60,183 nucleotides of DNA from Fibrobacter sp. (lineage in GTDB: Bacteria; Fibrobacterota; Fibrobacteria; Fibrobacterales; Fibrobacteraceae). Numbering within the stretch: position 1 is the first letter of the stretch; every line of letters begins with the position of its first letter. The notes beneath the pieces are model-generated. The model did not search any database. It had not been told where the DNA came from and saw nothing but the letters and a program-made list of their open reading frames with translations. The translations under genes and the position numbers were made by a program. Shown here one piece after another: positions 16,899 through 25,539 of this stretch. The stretch covers positions 1 through 60,183 of the forward strand of contig NZ_JAFZKX010000040.1 in NCBI RefSeq assembly GCF_017551775.1. The letters are read 5' to 3'.

Positions 16899-19046
16899 TT
16901 ATCTATTCACCGTGGCCATAAACTTCTTGTTTCCGTTCACCTGCCTGAGCATGTAGGCGCCCTGCCTGTAGCCAGCAGCCTTCAGGGCCTGGGAGGCCTT
17001 GTCGACCGCAAGGTCCACAACCCCGAGCATCTCGCCCGAGAGGCTGAACACGCGGTAAGCCTCGGAACCGCCAGCACGGAACCTGAGCTGCTGAATCGCA
17101 TCCGGCACGCTGTCCTTCACCGCGCCGAACGAGAACCAGTCCACGTTCACGTTGTTGCCGGTAACAGTCAGGCGAATCGTATGCGTGCCCTTGGTGAGCG
17201 TCACCTTGCCCGCGCTGAATTCCTCGTAAACGCTCCAGTCTTCACCCGTCTTGGTCACATTGACCGTATCGCCCACCGTCTTTCCGTCCACGGAGAAGCA
17301 GAAGCCGGAATTCTCGGCGCCCGAGGATGCATAAGCCGTAATCGGATATTCGCCGTCGGCAGCGACATCTACGGTATATTCGAGCCATTCGCCCGCGTTC
17401 GTGTAACCAATCGCCTTGCCGGTACCGCCAAGCACGATATCCACGCCATATTCGGTACGGAATTCGGCATCGCCCTGGTTATCGGTATCGTTGTCGCTGT
17501 AAGAATCGTTGCCCGCGCCATAGCCCGGCACATCGAAGTTCTCGGCTTCGACCTTGCCCGGAATTGCCACGGCCTTGTCACCGAACGGAGTCTGCGGCTC
17601 GGGTTCACGCTTGGTCCCCTGGAATTCCCATTCCAGAATGCCCATGGTGGAATCCTGCGAACCCTTGAACACGAAGAACAATTCGTCCACTTCGCCGGTA
17701 AGCCCGCTCATCTCGCAGTCATTATCCGCATAGCTGTTCCAGCCGCTGGTCTTTTCCAGTTTGCAAGTTCCGGCGAGCGAGCCCGACACGCTTCCCTTGT
17801 GGATTTCAACGGTGTTGCCGTCGGCCACGCTCGCCGCCTTGATGCGAAGGTTCTGCGCGCCATTGCCGAAGTCCACGCCGCTAACGCGAATCCAGGATTC
17901 CTTGGTAGAAAGCGGAGTAAGCACATGCACGACGGCCTGGCCCCTAGTGTAATCGGTACGGCTGCGCACATTGCGCTGCTTCGAACTCGTGAGCGCCTTG
18001 TAAGTCTGGTACGGATCGAACTTCCCGACCTGCGCGGGGCCCGACTCGGTGAACTTCACCACGTTCATCTTGTCGCCGTTCCAGGTGAGTTCATCGATAG
18101 AAACGCTTCTGTGGTTACCCGTCGTTGTAGGCAACTGACCATTGGTGAGTTTCGGCTTTTCAGAAGCCATCACAAGACGGCGGTCATGATAAACAGCGTA
18201 CCACTTGTCCTTAAACTTCGCGATACCGTGGTGGTTGTTGCCGCCCTTGCCGTTAATCTTCGAGGGGTTTTCAATCACCGTTCCTACATAAGTATAAGGG
18301 CCCTTGATATTCTTAGAAGTCGCATAGCTGATATTCTGGCTCTGGTCGTTGTAACTCAGGTAATAAATGCCATTGCGCTTGTGAAGGTAAGACGCCTCGA
18401 AAGACCTGTTCGCGCCCTGGAGAGCCGTCTTGGAACTCACATTCAGTTCAACCTTATCGTAAGAGAGTTTGCTGAACTCGAACAGGTCGAAGTTGTTGCC
18501 GTAGCCACGGCTGCCGCCGCTACCGCCACCGAAAGTCATGTAGGACTTGCCGTCTTCATCGATGAAGATGGCCGGGTCGAAGCACCACGAGATGCCGTCG
18601 CAACCCGTAACACCGCCATTACCCACGAGGAGCTTGCCCACCGGGTCGTGATAAGGGCCAGCAACGTTCTTGGAAGATACAATGCCCACGCCGCTCGCAC
18701 CGTTCGGGTAAATCAGGTAGAACACGCCATCAACAACGGCAATGCCCGGAGCCCAGATGTTCTTGATATAAGAAACTTCTCGGTCATGACTGAGCACCAT
18801 GCCGTGATCCGTCCAGTTCTTCATGTCCTTGGAACTGAGAATGTAGAGAGAACGGATAGTATAGTCGTTTTCGCCCGTATTCGGGCTTTCATCGTCCGTA
18901 TCTGTAAGGATAAAGAACTCGTCTTCCGTGCCGAAGGCTGCCGGGTCCGCGAGGTAGTGATAAGAGGAAATCGGGTTGTCGGCAAAGCCGAAAGAGGCAA
19001 ACCCTGCCATAAGGCACAGCGCGCCCACGCTATTCCATGTTTTCAT
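16899..19046 (-). CDS. Secreted GH43 glycosidase with CBM6 (paralog 3)
   Basis: The third member of the GH43 set, 715 residues and the most diverged. The signal peptide ends GFA. The propeller shows YHYLADPAA (base Asp), WCFDPAIFID (Asp) and FEASYLHKR (acid Glu). The middle beta module (LSTKESWIRVSGVDFGNGAQNL) and a CBM6 follow; the latter's VDIVLGGTGKAIGYTNAGEWLEYTVDV is of the same subtype as in paralog 1. The tail ends NKKFMATVNR. The start is well supported: TAAGGAG sits 5 bases before the ATG. It is separated from paralog 2 by a terminator, so each GH43 gene probably has its own promoter. Confidence 0.9.
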   Translation of the reverse strand: MKTWNSVGALCLMAGFASFGFADNPISSYHYLADPAAFGTEDEFFILTDTDDESPNTGENDYTIRSLYILSSKDMKNWTDHGMVLSHDREVSYIKNIWAPGIAVVDGVFYLIYPNGASGVGIVSSKNVAGPYHDPVGKLLVGNGGVTGCDGISWCFDPAIFIDEDGKSYMTFGGGSGGSRGYGNNFDLFEFSKLSYDKVELNVSSKTALQGANRSFEASYLHKRNGIYYLSYNDQSQNISYATSKNIKGPYTYVGTVIENPSKINGKGGNNHHGIAKFKDKWYAVYHDRRLVMASEKPKLTNGQLPTTTGNHRSVSIDELTWNGDKMNVVKFTESGPAQVGKFDPYQTYKALTSSKQRNVRSRTDYTRGQAVVHVLTPLSTKESWIRVSGVDFGNGAQNLRIKAASVADGNTVEIHKGSVSGSLAGTCKLEKTSGWNSYADNDCEMSGLTGEVDELFFVFKGSQDSTMGILEWEFQGTKREPEPQTPFGDKAVAIPGKVEAENFDVPGYGAGNDSYSDNDTDNQGDAEFRTEYGVDIVLGGTGKAIGYTNAGEWLEYTVDVAADGEYPITAYASSGAENSGFCFSVDGKTVGDTVNVTKTGEDWSVYEEFSAGKVTLTKGTHTIRLTVTGNNVNVDWFSFGAVKDSVPDAIQQLRFRAGGSEAYRVFSLSGEMLGVVDLAVDKASQALKAAGYRQGAYMLRQVNGNKKFMATVNR

Positions 19047-19123
19047 AACAGCTCCTTAATCAAGAGCCACGAGCCCCACCACCACCAAAGGCTCATGTCC
19101 CATACGCCTATAAAGATATCTTG

Positions 19124-19157
19124 AAAAAAAAGAAAAGTGCCGCGGGCCGCGACACTT
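19124..19157 (-). terminator. Terminator downstream of the 19209-20450 gene
   Basis: A stem AAGTG-c-CGCGG / CCGCG-a-CACTT (19135-19145 and 19147-19157) is followed on the minus strand by TTTTCTTTTTTTTT. It ends the two-gene TIGR02147/lipoprotein operon. Confidence 0.75.
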
Positions 19158-19208
19158 CTCATTTACAAATTGTATAAACTTTTGTAAGGTTTTAGAAACC
19201 GAGTTTGA

Positions 19209-20450
19209 CTACTTTCCCTGCTTCTTTGCGACAAACTCGCTATAGCCGAACACCTCGATGTCGTCAATCCAGAACTCGCCACCCGTGCCTCCGAATATGG
19301 AGATATCGGTAATGCGCCTCTTCACGACATCCCAGCCGAGATTGCCGCCAGTCTTGTTGCTGTCGGGTTCCTGGAGCTTGCTGGGCACAACCACGTAGCG
19401 GTTCCAGACGGTATCGATATCGATATGCGTCCAGGCCTTTCCGCTTTCTTCTTCGGAAGTGCTGTCGAGGTTCATGTCGAACGAGAACGAAATGTACTTG
19501 TGCTTGGTCGTGTCCGTAATGGCATCGGCGCGAGCCCAGAACACGATGGAATCGAGTCCACTCATGTCGACGAAGCCACCCAGTTCATAACCCATCAGCA
19601 CCCACTGGTACAGAGAGTCGTTCGTGCATGTAAAGTGCGCGACCTTGCCTTCCCGGCCAAGGCCTGCCTCGGCCACTTCGACTTTGCCCGAGGCATACTC
19701 GCTGTGGTCGATTTTCCAATTGTCTACGCCCGCCTCGAAATCGTCGAGTACAAACGAAAGTATAGGCGGTCTCGCGTCGATCTGGACTTCACGGAACTGG
19801 CCCGACCTGACTTCGGCGAGCACGGAACCGAGCTTGCGGATAAAGTTAACCCGCTGCCTCTTGCCCTTCTCGTTAATGACGGTAGAATCATCCTGAACGA
19901 AGGCGACCATCTCGAAGTTGCCCGCAGGCAGGGACTCGAATTCGAAATTGCCATCGGAATCGGTTTCGGTACTGTAATCAAGGCCCTGGACGGCGACTGT
20001 GACCGGCTCGCTGGTACCCTCTTCGAACACCACCTGGCCCGCAACCGCACCCGGAGGTCCGACATGCAGGGACACGCGACCGCCGTCGGTATGCCACGAC
20101 CTGTAGTTGAACTTGGAGGCACCCTTCAGCGAATCGCTGCGGGCTTCCACTATATAACTACCATAGCCCAAATTGCTAAGCACCAGCGATCCGGAATCGT
20201 TGGTCTCAAAATTCATATTCGCAGTAGCAAGGGAATCGCTCAGAGTATCGCCGCTGGCCAGATAGCTATCCGGACGGACAAAAACCTTGACATGTGCCGC
20301 CGGAGTCCCGTCGGCAAGTTGCACGGAAAGGGCGATGGAATTTTCCGTTTCCATCGACGAACCGGCGCCTTCGATACCGTTCTCGCCAGTACACGCGACA
20401 AAGAATCCGCTCAATGCCGCCAACCCTATTTTCCACACCCTATTCATCAT
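19209..20450 (-). CDS. Lipoprotein with carboxypeptidase-like and carbohydrate-binding-like domains
   Basis: A 413-residue predicted lipoprotein (signal MMNRVWKIGLAALSGFFVAC with lipobox Cys). Residues about 40-125 and 130-190 look like two carboxypeptidase-regulatory/CnaB-like beta sandwiches (VAGQVVFEEGTSEPVTVAVQGLDYSTETDSDGNFEFESLPAG). The C-terminal 180 residues (about 225-405; FVLDDFEAGVDNWKIDHSEY to EFWIDDIEVFG) resemble the CBM11/CIA30-like jelly rolls seen on surface glycan-binding proteins. Its start overlaps the stop of the upstream TIGR02147-type regulator by ATGA, so the two are coupled. Pairs of this kind recur in Fibrobacter. Function is unknown; a surface glycan-binding or signalling role is inference. 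Confidence 0.75.
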   Translation of the reverse strand: MMNRVWKIGLAALSGFFVACTGENGIEGAGSSMETENSIALSVQLADGTPAAHVKVFVRPDSYLASGDTLSDSLATANMNFETNDSGSLVLSNLGYGSYIVEARSDSLKGASKFNYRSWHTDGGRVSLHVGPPGAVAGQVVFEEGTSEPVTVAVQGLDYSTETDSDGNFEFESLPAGNFEMVAFVQDDSTVINEKGKRQRVNFIRKLGSVLAEVRSGQFREVQIDARPPILSFVLDDFEAGVDNWKIDHSEYASGKVEVAEAGLGREGKVAHFTCTNDSLYQWVLMGYELGGFVDMSGLDSIVFWARADAITDTTKHKYISFSFDMNLDSTSEEESGKAWTHIDIDTVWNRYVVVPSKLQEPDSNKTGGNLGWDVVKRRITDISIFGGTGGEFWIDDIEVFGYSEFVAKKQGK

Positions 20451-21310
20451 TTTTTTACTCCTGCACCATCCCCCATAATAGCATTTTCCGACGAACCACC
20501 CTTGCGGGCTACCGGGTAAAACGCCATCGAAAGCTGCATAACGCGGTCGGGATTCTTAGCCTCGTCCACGCGTTTTTGCACTAATCTGCGGAATTCCCTC
20601 AACATTTCGCCCAAATCCTCGAAACAGGACTGGTCGACAGAAAGAGTCAGGGTAGAAATATTGCGCTCGTCGACAGGGATATTCTCGAGGGCGTCGCTCG
20701 CGAGCCCGAGCACCTGTCGCTGGAAGTTCCTCACCGCCTTCGCCTTCTCCGGGCCACCCACCGTGAGGTGCGCATCCGTAAGCGCAAGGCGTCCGCTCGC
20801 CAACTTCTTGACAAGCCCGACCTCCTTCAAAATCTCGATAGCCTCGGTCACCTGCTCCTCGGAAATGGGCGGGCAAATGTCCTTGGCGATCTGCTTCACG
20901 TTCACCACCCCACCGTTCAGATCGAGGTAGGCACGCACGGCCGGAATCCACCAGTTCTCGAGCAGCTTGAGTTCCGCCGCCTGGAGGCTGTGGCGTTCCA
21001 CGTCGCGAAGGGAAAGCGCCTTCGCCATCAATTCTTCTTTCTTCGCCTTGTCCTTGCTCACCGCAGCAGAGAACAGCAGGTCGAAGTATTCCGCCTCGCG
21101 ACCGTTCAGGGCAAGGATTTCTTTGGCAGCCTGGAGCGCATGAGCGGGCAGGTGCTGTTTTTTCTGCAACACGCGGTAAAGGTAGCTGGAATCCAGCCCC
21201 AGCTTATCGCCCATCATGCGATAGCTATAGAAGGGCATCTCCGCCTTGCGGCGGTCGTAGTAGTCCTTCAAGAAGTCGCGGTAGTCCGCTATGTCCGAAA
21301 AAATAACCAT
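20447..21310 (-). CDS. TIGR02147 family (DUF4423) putative regulator
   Basis: A 287-residue cytoplasmic protein of the paralogous family known from F. succinogenes (TIGR02147). The N-terminus DIADYRDFLKDYYDRRKAEMPFYSYRMMGDKLGLDSSYLYRVLQKKQHLP is the family hallmark and looks like a helix-turn-helix fold. A winged-helix-like stretch (VKQIAKDICPPISEEQVTEAIEILKEVGLVKKLASGRLALTD) and the DUF4423 core follow (STLTLSVDQSCFEDLGEMLREFRRLVQ). Members are thought to be transcriptional regulators, often beside a lipoprotein gene as here. The downstream lipoprotein overlaps it by four bases. The upstream region carries an element shared with the first GH43 gene. Confidence 0.85.
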   Translation of the reverse strand: MVIFSDIADYRDFLKDYYDRRKAEMPFYSYRMMGDKLGLDSSYLYRVLQKKQHLPAHALQAAKEILALNGREAEYFDLLFSAAVSKDKAKKEELMAKALSLRDVERHSLQAAELKLLENWWIPAVRAYLDLNGGVVNVKQIAKDICPPISEEQVTEAIEILKEVGLVKKLASGRLALTDAHLTVGGPEKAKAVRNFQRQVLGLASDALENIPVDERNISTLTLSVDQSCFEDLGEMLREFRRLVQKRVDEAKNPDRVMQLSMAFYPVARKGGSSENAIMGDGAGVKK

Positions 21311-21366
21311 CAGCTATTAAATTACCCTTTGCAAAGTAGAAAAAAAAGGCTTTTTGTAAATTCTCT

Positions 21367-21384
21367 ATTGACTTTTTATCCATA
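21367..21384 (-). promoter_or_regulatory. 18-base element shared with the GH43 paralog 1 upstream region
   Basis: The same 18 bases (ATTGACTTTTTATCCATA on plus) occur here and at 14096-14113. In both cases a GGGTA-x2-TTxATAG-like motif lies exactly 56 bases further on in the minus direction (from 21327 and from 14056). Both copies sit upstream of a minus-strand gene. A regulator or promoter site is inferred. Confidence 0.45.
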
Positions 21385-21527
21385 GGGAAGTTGACGGAAA
21401 TCACAAAATAGGGCCTTTTTTCCCGATTTTTCGCCATTTTTTCTATGTTACCCCAAGAACACATTGAACGACAAAAAACATTTTTTCCATGCAACCACCC
21501 CCCACCCCCACGCATCAAAATAAAAGA

Positions 21528-22091
21528 ATGGACGAAAGAGTGATTCTAAAGATGGTTCGGGAAGGCAGCCGCGAGGCGCTTGGAATGCTGTGGAGTGAAC
21601 ACAGCAGCAAAGTCCTGAACCTCGCCTTCAGAATGCTCCGGGACAGGGACGAAGCCGAAGACATCCTCATGGACGTTTTCGTCCAAGTACCCTCCGCCAT
21701 CAAAAGTTTCAAAGGCCAGAGCGCAGTCTCCACGTGGCTTTACCGCCTCACGGTGAACGCATGCCTCATGAAGTTGCGAGCGGGCAAACGCCATCGCGAG
21801 CTCGAAGAGGAACACCTCGACACGATTATCGAGGAAGCCCTCGGGACAGGCGAAACGACGAGCGATTTCGACCCGACGCTTCTCGAAAAGGGACTCGCGC
21901 AGTTGAACGCGGAAACGCGAAGCATGCTCTGGCTCAAGGATGCCGAGGACCTGGATGTAAGGGATCTCGCCGAGATTTACAAGATGCCCGAGGGCACCGT
22001 CAAGGCGAGACTGAGCCGCGCAAGGAGTTTTGTTCGCAACTATATAAACGAACGCAAAGCCAGTATCAACAAGGAGTGCAACCATGCCTAA
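21528..22091 (+). CDS. ECF-type RNA polymerase sigma factor
   Basis: A 187-residue sigma70-family extracytoplasmic-function factor. Region 2 is visible (EALGMLWSEHSSKVLNLAFRMLRDRDEAEDILMDVFVQVPSAIKSFKGQSAVSTWLYRLTVNACL), as is region 4 (LDVRDLAEIYKMPEGTVKARLSRARSFVRNYI). The linker carries an acidic stretch. I prefer the ATG at 21528 because region 2 starts right after it; an upstream ATG at 21489 would add a Pro/Thr/His-rich tail. It heads a three-gene operon with a single-pass protein and a Spy/CpxP-like protein, which suggests an envelope-stress response. It overlaps the next gene by 8 bases. Confidence 0.92.
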   Translation: MDERVILKMVREGSREALGMLWSEHSSKVLNLAFRMLRDRDEAEDILMDVFVQVPSAIKSFKGQSAVSTWLYRLTVNACLMKLRAGKRHRELEEEHLDTIIEEALGTGETTSDFDPTLLEKGLAQLNAETRSMLWLKDAEDLDVRDLAEIYKMPEGTVKARLSRARSFVRNYINERKASINKECNHA

Positions 22092-22434
22092 CAAAATCGA
22101 CTTCTCGAAAATGGAGCGGCTCACCCCCCGGGCCGATTCCTGGGCTAAAGTCTGCGCCCGCCTGGACGCAGAAGCCAAGAATGCACCCGCAGGGAAAATC
22201 ATCGACATCAAGAGCTGGTACAGCGCCATCCCGATCGCGGCGAGCCTCGTGCTCGTAAGCATCATGGCGCTCCTCCCCGCAATCAACAACTCGAACAGCA
22301 CCGAAACCATTTCCATGAACAGTTCCGCCCCCTCCGAGGTCATGAGCTGGTATTCCAGCCTGGGCAACTCGACGAGCGACGAATTCGAAACGCTCGAGGA
22401 ATCTGTCGGATTCAGCTATTTAACAAAGGAGTAA
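22084..22434 (+). CDS. Small membrane protein, possible anti-sigma factor
   Basis: A 116-residue protein with a cytoplasmic N-terminal part (about 1-45), one membrane helix (about 50-70, IPIAASLVLVSIMALLPAI) and a Ser/Glu-rich periplasmic tail. The layout, and the overlap with the sigma factor stop, are what one expects of an anti-sigma partner. However, no zinc-binding HxxxCxxC motif is present, so the role is inferred from position and topology only. Confidence 0.6.
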   Translation: MPNKIDFSKMERLTPRADSWAKVCARLDAEAKNAPAGKIIDIKSWYSAIPIAASLVLVSIMALLPAINNSNSTETISMNSSAPSEVMSWYSSLGNSTSDEFETLEESVGFSYLTKE

Positions 22435-22437
22435 ACA

Positions 22438-23058
22438 ATGAAGGGTACAACGCTATTCGCGGTAAGTATCGCCATCTTCGCATTGGTATTGGGATTCTTC
22501 CTGGGAAACTTCGGCGGCAAGTGCAATTGCTGCTGCAAAAAGGCCGATACGGCCCAGTGCATGCGTCACGGCATGCAGCCGCCTCCGCCTCCCGGCCCGC
22601 CGCACCATCCGGGTGAATTCCGCGGCCCGCACGGCGATTTCGGCAAGGGACCCGGCAGGCACTTCAAAAACTCGATAAACCCCGCCGTCGTCGATTCCAT
22701 GCTGCAGGTGACACCCGAGCAGAAGGAAGCGCTCGACGCGAACCGCGCCAAGGGCGATTCCATTTTCAAGGAATTGAGGAAGCAGAAGCACGGCGCCGAA
22801 AAGGCTCTGGGCGAAGCGCTCGACAGCAGGGATCCCGCAAAAATCGAGGCCGCGAAGGCACTGGTGCTTGATGCCGACAAGGCTCTGCTCGAACACCGCA
22901 TCAACGGGGTAAACGCCCTCGCGAAAGTACTCACGCCGGAACAGTTCGAAAAGTTCAGCCAGTTCCGCAGAGACCACATAAAAAATATGCGCGAACAGAT
23001 GAAGGATTTCCGCCACGGCCCCAAGGGCCCGCAAAAAGCTGACAGCGCCGAGCAGTAA
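22438..23058 (+). CDS. Spy/CpxP-like periplasmic protein
   Basis: A 206-residue exported or membrane-anchored protein. After an N-terminal hydrophobic segment (about 5-25) there is a Cys cluster (KCNCCCKK), then a His/Pro/Gly-rich spacer (MRHGMQPPPPPGPPHHPGEF). A helical domain carries two LTPEQ-like motifs (VTPEQKEAL at about 95 and LTPEQFEKF at about 165), the signature of Spy/CpxP/ZraP-type periplasmic chaperones and metal sensors. The Cys and His clusters suggest metal binding. It is the last gene of the ECF operon, three bases after the putative anti-sigma gene, which fits a stress output or sensor. Confidence 0.75.
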   Translation: MKGTTLFAVSIAIFALVLGFFLGNFGGKCNCCCKKADTAQCMRHGMQPPPPPGPPHHPGEFRGPHGDFGKGPGRHFKNSINPAVVDSMLQVTPEQKEALDANRAKGDSIFKELRKQKHGAEKALGEALDSRDPAKIEAAKALVLDADKALLEHRINGVNALAKVLTPEQFEKFSQFRRDHIKNMREQMKDFRHGPKGPQKADSAEQ

Positions 23059-23089
23059 TCCGCAGCGGCATTGAACCATTCTTGATACG

Positions 23090-23122
23090 AAGAACCCCGA
23101 CGCATAAGCGCCGGGGGTTCTT
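23090..23122. terminator. Bidirectional terminator between convergent genes
   Basis: Arms AAGAACCCC (23090-23098) and the matching GGGGTTCTT (ending 23122) form a strong stem between the ECF operon and the convergent SpoIIE gene. Confidence 0.8.
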
Positions 23123-23144
23123 GCATACAGGCGATGCGTGAAGG

Positions 23145-25478
23145 CTAGATTTTCTTCATCACGGTAAGGATGCTCTTGCTGCCATCCCTGCGGAAGGCGA
23201 CATCGCGCATGCTCCTGTTCGAGAGGAACTTTCCGAGGGCTTCGAACATGCGTTCCTCGGCGGAAAGCGCCTCACCGGAATCTTCAGCAAAGGCGGAGGC
23301 ATTCTGGCTATCGGCAAAGCTGAGCCGCGCCATCACGTGCGTCTTGCAGGTTTCCACCGTGAACGTCACCTTGTCCGTTCCCGAATACTCGACCACGTTA
23401 TCGAACACCTCGACAACGGCATCGTCGAGCTGTTTCCGCACCTCGGCAGATACGCCCAGCGGCTCGAGGACTTCCCCGACGAAAGACGTCAAGGCATCGC
23501 GGTTTTCGGGAACGGCGTCCACGACCGTCTCGCGGGCATCCCACCTGTCGTCCCTGCCTCCGGTATACTGCACCGAGAGCGTGGCGGCATCGTCGAGCGG
23601 CTCGGCACCGTTCATGAATTCGTCGAAACGTTCCCTCATGAAATAGCATGCGCCGCCAGGAGCGCGGTTGCCGCTTTCCGAGAGGTCCACGAGCAGCCTC
23701 GTGCTGCCGAACCGTTCCCCGTCGGCATTCACCGCATTGACAAAGCCTTCGGTGAAGAAGAACAGCATGTCGCCCGGAGCCAAGTCGATCGACTGTGGCT
23801 CGTAGCGGGCTTCCTTGTCCATGGCAAGCGCCACGCCGAGTTCGCACTTCAGGCTTTCCACGGAGCCGTCCTTGTGGCGAATCGCCGGAAGATTGTGACC
23901 CGCCGAAGCGTAATCCACATGCCCGTTGCAGAGGTCCATGATGCCCATCCACACCGTCACGGGCATTTCGTCCTTGTTCCGGCGAGCAAGTTCGTAATTG
24001 GCCTTGTTGAAAATATCGGAGACCCTGGTAACATGCATGGTCATGGTGCGCAGCACGATTCGCGTCACCATCATCACGAGCGCCGCCTGGACACCCCTGC
24101 CCGATACGTCGCCCATCATGAACACCAGATGGTCGTCATCGACCTTGAAGAAGTCGTAGAACGCGCCGCCGACTTCCTTCGCGGGCTGCAGGTACGGGGC
24201 AAGCGAATGCCGCATGTCGCCGCAGTTCTCTTCGGATTCGTCCTTCGGGAGGATACCCATCTCGATTCCGCGCGCGAACTCGAGATCGCGTTCAATGCGG
24301 TCGAGGCTCTTCTGTTTTTCGACATACTTCTTGAGCGAGACACGCATGTCGCTGAAGGCAGTCGCGAGCTGCGAGATTTCATCGTGGCCGCTGATCATCG
24401 GGATAGCCGTATCGAAATCGCCCTTGCCGAGTTTTTCCGCCGCTACGGCAAGCGTCTTTAGCGGGCGCGAGACGCGCAGCGTTATCACGAGGATAAGCAC
24501 GAGCATCACGATGTAGCCGCCGAAACCAATCCAGGCGAACATGTAGTTCACGGAACGCTTCTCTTCGAGGAACGTCTCCGCGGGCCATACGATCATGAAC
24601 GTCCAGTCAATCGTCTCCATCGCCGTAAAGTAGATGACCGCCTCATCGCCGTCGAACGAAGAACCCAGGAAGAGCCCGCTCTTCATGCTGCTCACCGCTT
24701 TTTCGAACTCATCGAACCGCTTGCGCGACGCGCTCTTCGAAATGGAACCGAAATTGCCCTTGAACGTAAGTTCGTCCTTCGGGTGGGCAATAACCATGTT
24801 GCTCGCCGAAAGCACCACCGCATAGCCGTTGTTCGATACGGGAATGTTCGCGACCAAGTCCTTGAGGAACGCGATGGAAATATCCACGCACAGGACGCCC
24901 GCGAACTTCTTCTTCCCCGACGCATCCTTGCGGAAGATGGGCGTGGTATAAATGACGATGGGCTCCTTGATGAACTGCCCGACAAAAGGCTCCTGCCAGA
25001 TTCCCTTCATGCTGTCCCTGGTGCTCGTGTACCAGGTCGTCTCCAGGAAGTTTCCGCCATCGGTGATGGTGTTCCCGTTTTCGGTATAGTGCGCGAGCCT
25101 CATGTACTGGCCCTTGGGCGCACCCCTCGGGGCCATTCCCGGCTCGTAAGCGACAACCACCGCCAGCACCTGGGGCACGGTCGCACGAACGCCCGAAAGG
25201 GAACGCAGCAAGAAGTCGTCGAGTTGCTGGCCGACAAGCCCCTGCTCGCTCACCTTGGCAGCGATCTCTTCGCCGAAGTTGCGGCACGAACCGAACAGGT
25301 TGTTTATGACAGCCACGTTGGCACGGCTGATCTCTTCGCCCTTCTCCACGAGGAGACGGGAAAGCCTATCCTGAATCTGTGTACTGCTGAAACTGAACAG
25401 AGCAGCGAAAACAACGCTGATGCCCAAGAGAATCATTGCGGATTGTTTGAACGCCAAGCCGCGTACGTTTAACTTCAT
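23145..25478 (-). CDS. Cache-HAMP-SpoIIE phosphatase fused to RsbW-like ATPase domain
   Basis: A 777-residue inner-membrane signalling protein. TM1 (about 10-30) and TM2 (about 310-333) enclose a dCache-type sensor (GVLCVDISIAFLKDLV; VLSASNMVIAHPKD). HAMP follows (about 334-388), then a PP2C/SpoIIE domain (about 415-620: AKEVGGAFYDFF, GDVSGRGVQAALVM, ASAGHNLPAI, TEGFVNAVN, DDAATLSVQY), and a C-terminal HATPase domain (about 640-775: VRKQLDDAVVEVFDNVVEYSG). Such proteins act as RsbU/RsbW-type partner-switch regulators controlling an anti-anti-sigma factor. One metal-site motif reads TEG instead of TDG. No STAS antagonist gene is next to it. The ATG at 25478 has AGAGG at good spacing; a TTG two codons upstream is unlikely. 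Confidence 0.9.
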   Translation of the reverse strand: MKLNVRGLAFKQSAMILLGISVVFAALFSFSSTQIQDRLSRLLVEKGEEISRANVAVINNLFGSCRNFGEEIAAKVSEQGLVGQQLDDFLLRSLSGVRATVPQVLAVVVAYEPGMAPRGAPKGQYMRLAHYTENGNTITDGGNFLETTWYTSTRDSMKGIWQEPFVGQFIKEPIVIYTTPIFRKDASGKKKFAGVLCVDISIAFLKDLVANIPVSNNGYAVVLSASNMVIAHPKDELTFKGNFGSISKSASRKRFDEFEKAVSSMKSGLFLGSSFDGDEAVIYFTAMETIDWTFMIVWPAETFLEEKRSVNYMFAWIGFGGYIVMLVLILVITLRVSRPLKTLAVAAEKLGKGDFDTAIPMISGHDEISQLATAFSDMRVSLKKYVEKQKSLDRIERDLEFARGIEMGILPKDESEENCGDMRHSLAPYLQPAKEVGGAFYDFFKVDDDHLVFMMGDVSGRGVQAALVMMVTRIVLRTMTMHVTRVSDIFNKANYELARRNKDEMPVTVWMGIMDLCNGHVDYASAGHNLPAIRHKDGSVESLKCELGVALAMDKEARYEPQSIDLAPGDMLFFFTEGFVNAVNADGERFGSTRLLVDLSESGNRAPGGACYFMRERFDEFMNGAEPLDDAATLSVQYTGGRDDRWDARETVVDAVPENRDALTSFVGEVLEPLGVSAEVRKQLDDAVVEVFDNVVEYSGTDKVTFTVETCKTHVMARLSFADSQNASAFAEDSGEALSAEERMFEALGKFLSNRSMRDVAFRRDGSKSILTVMKKI

Positions 25479-25539
25479 AGCCAAGCCTCTAAAAAATAAC
25501 CGTTTTCCGTTTTTTTAAATCCCTAGCCACCACACACCA

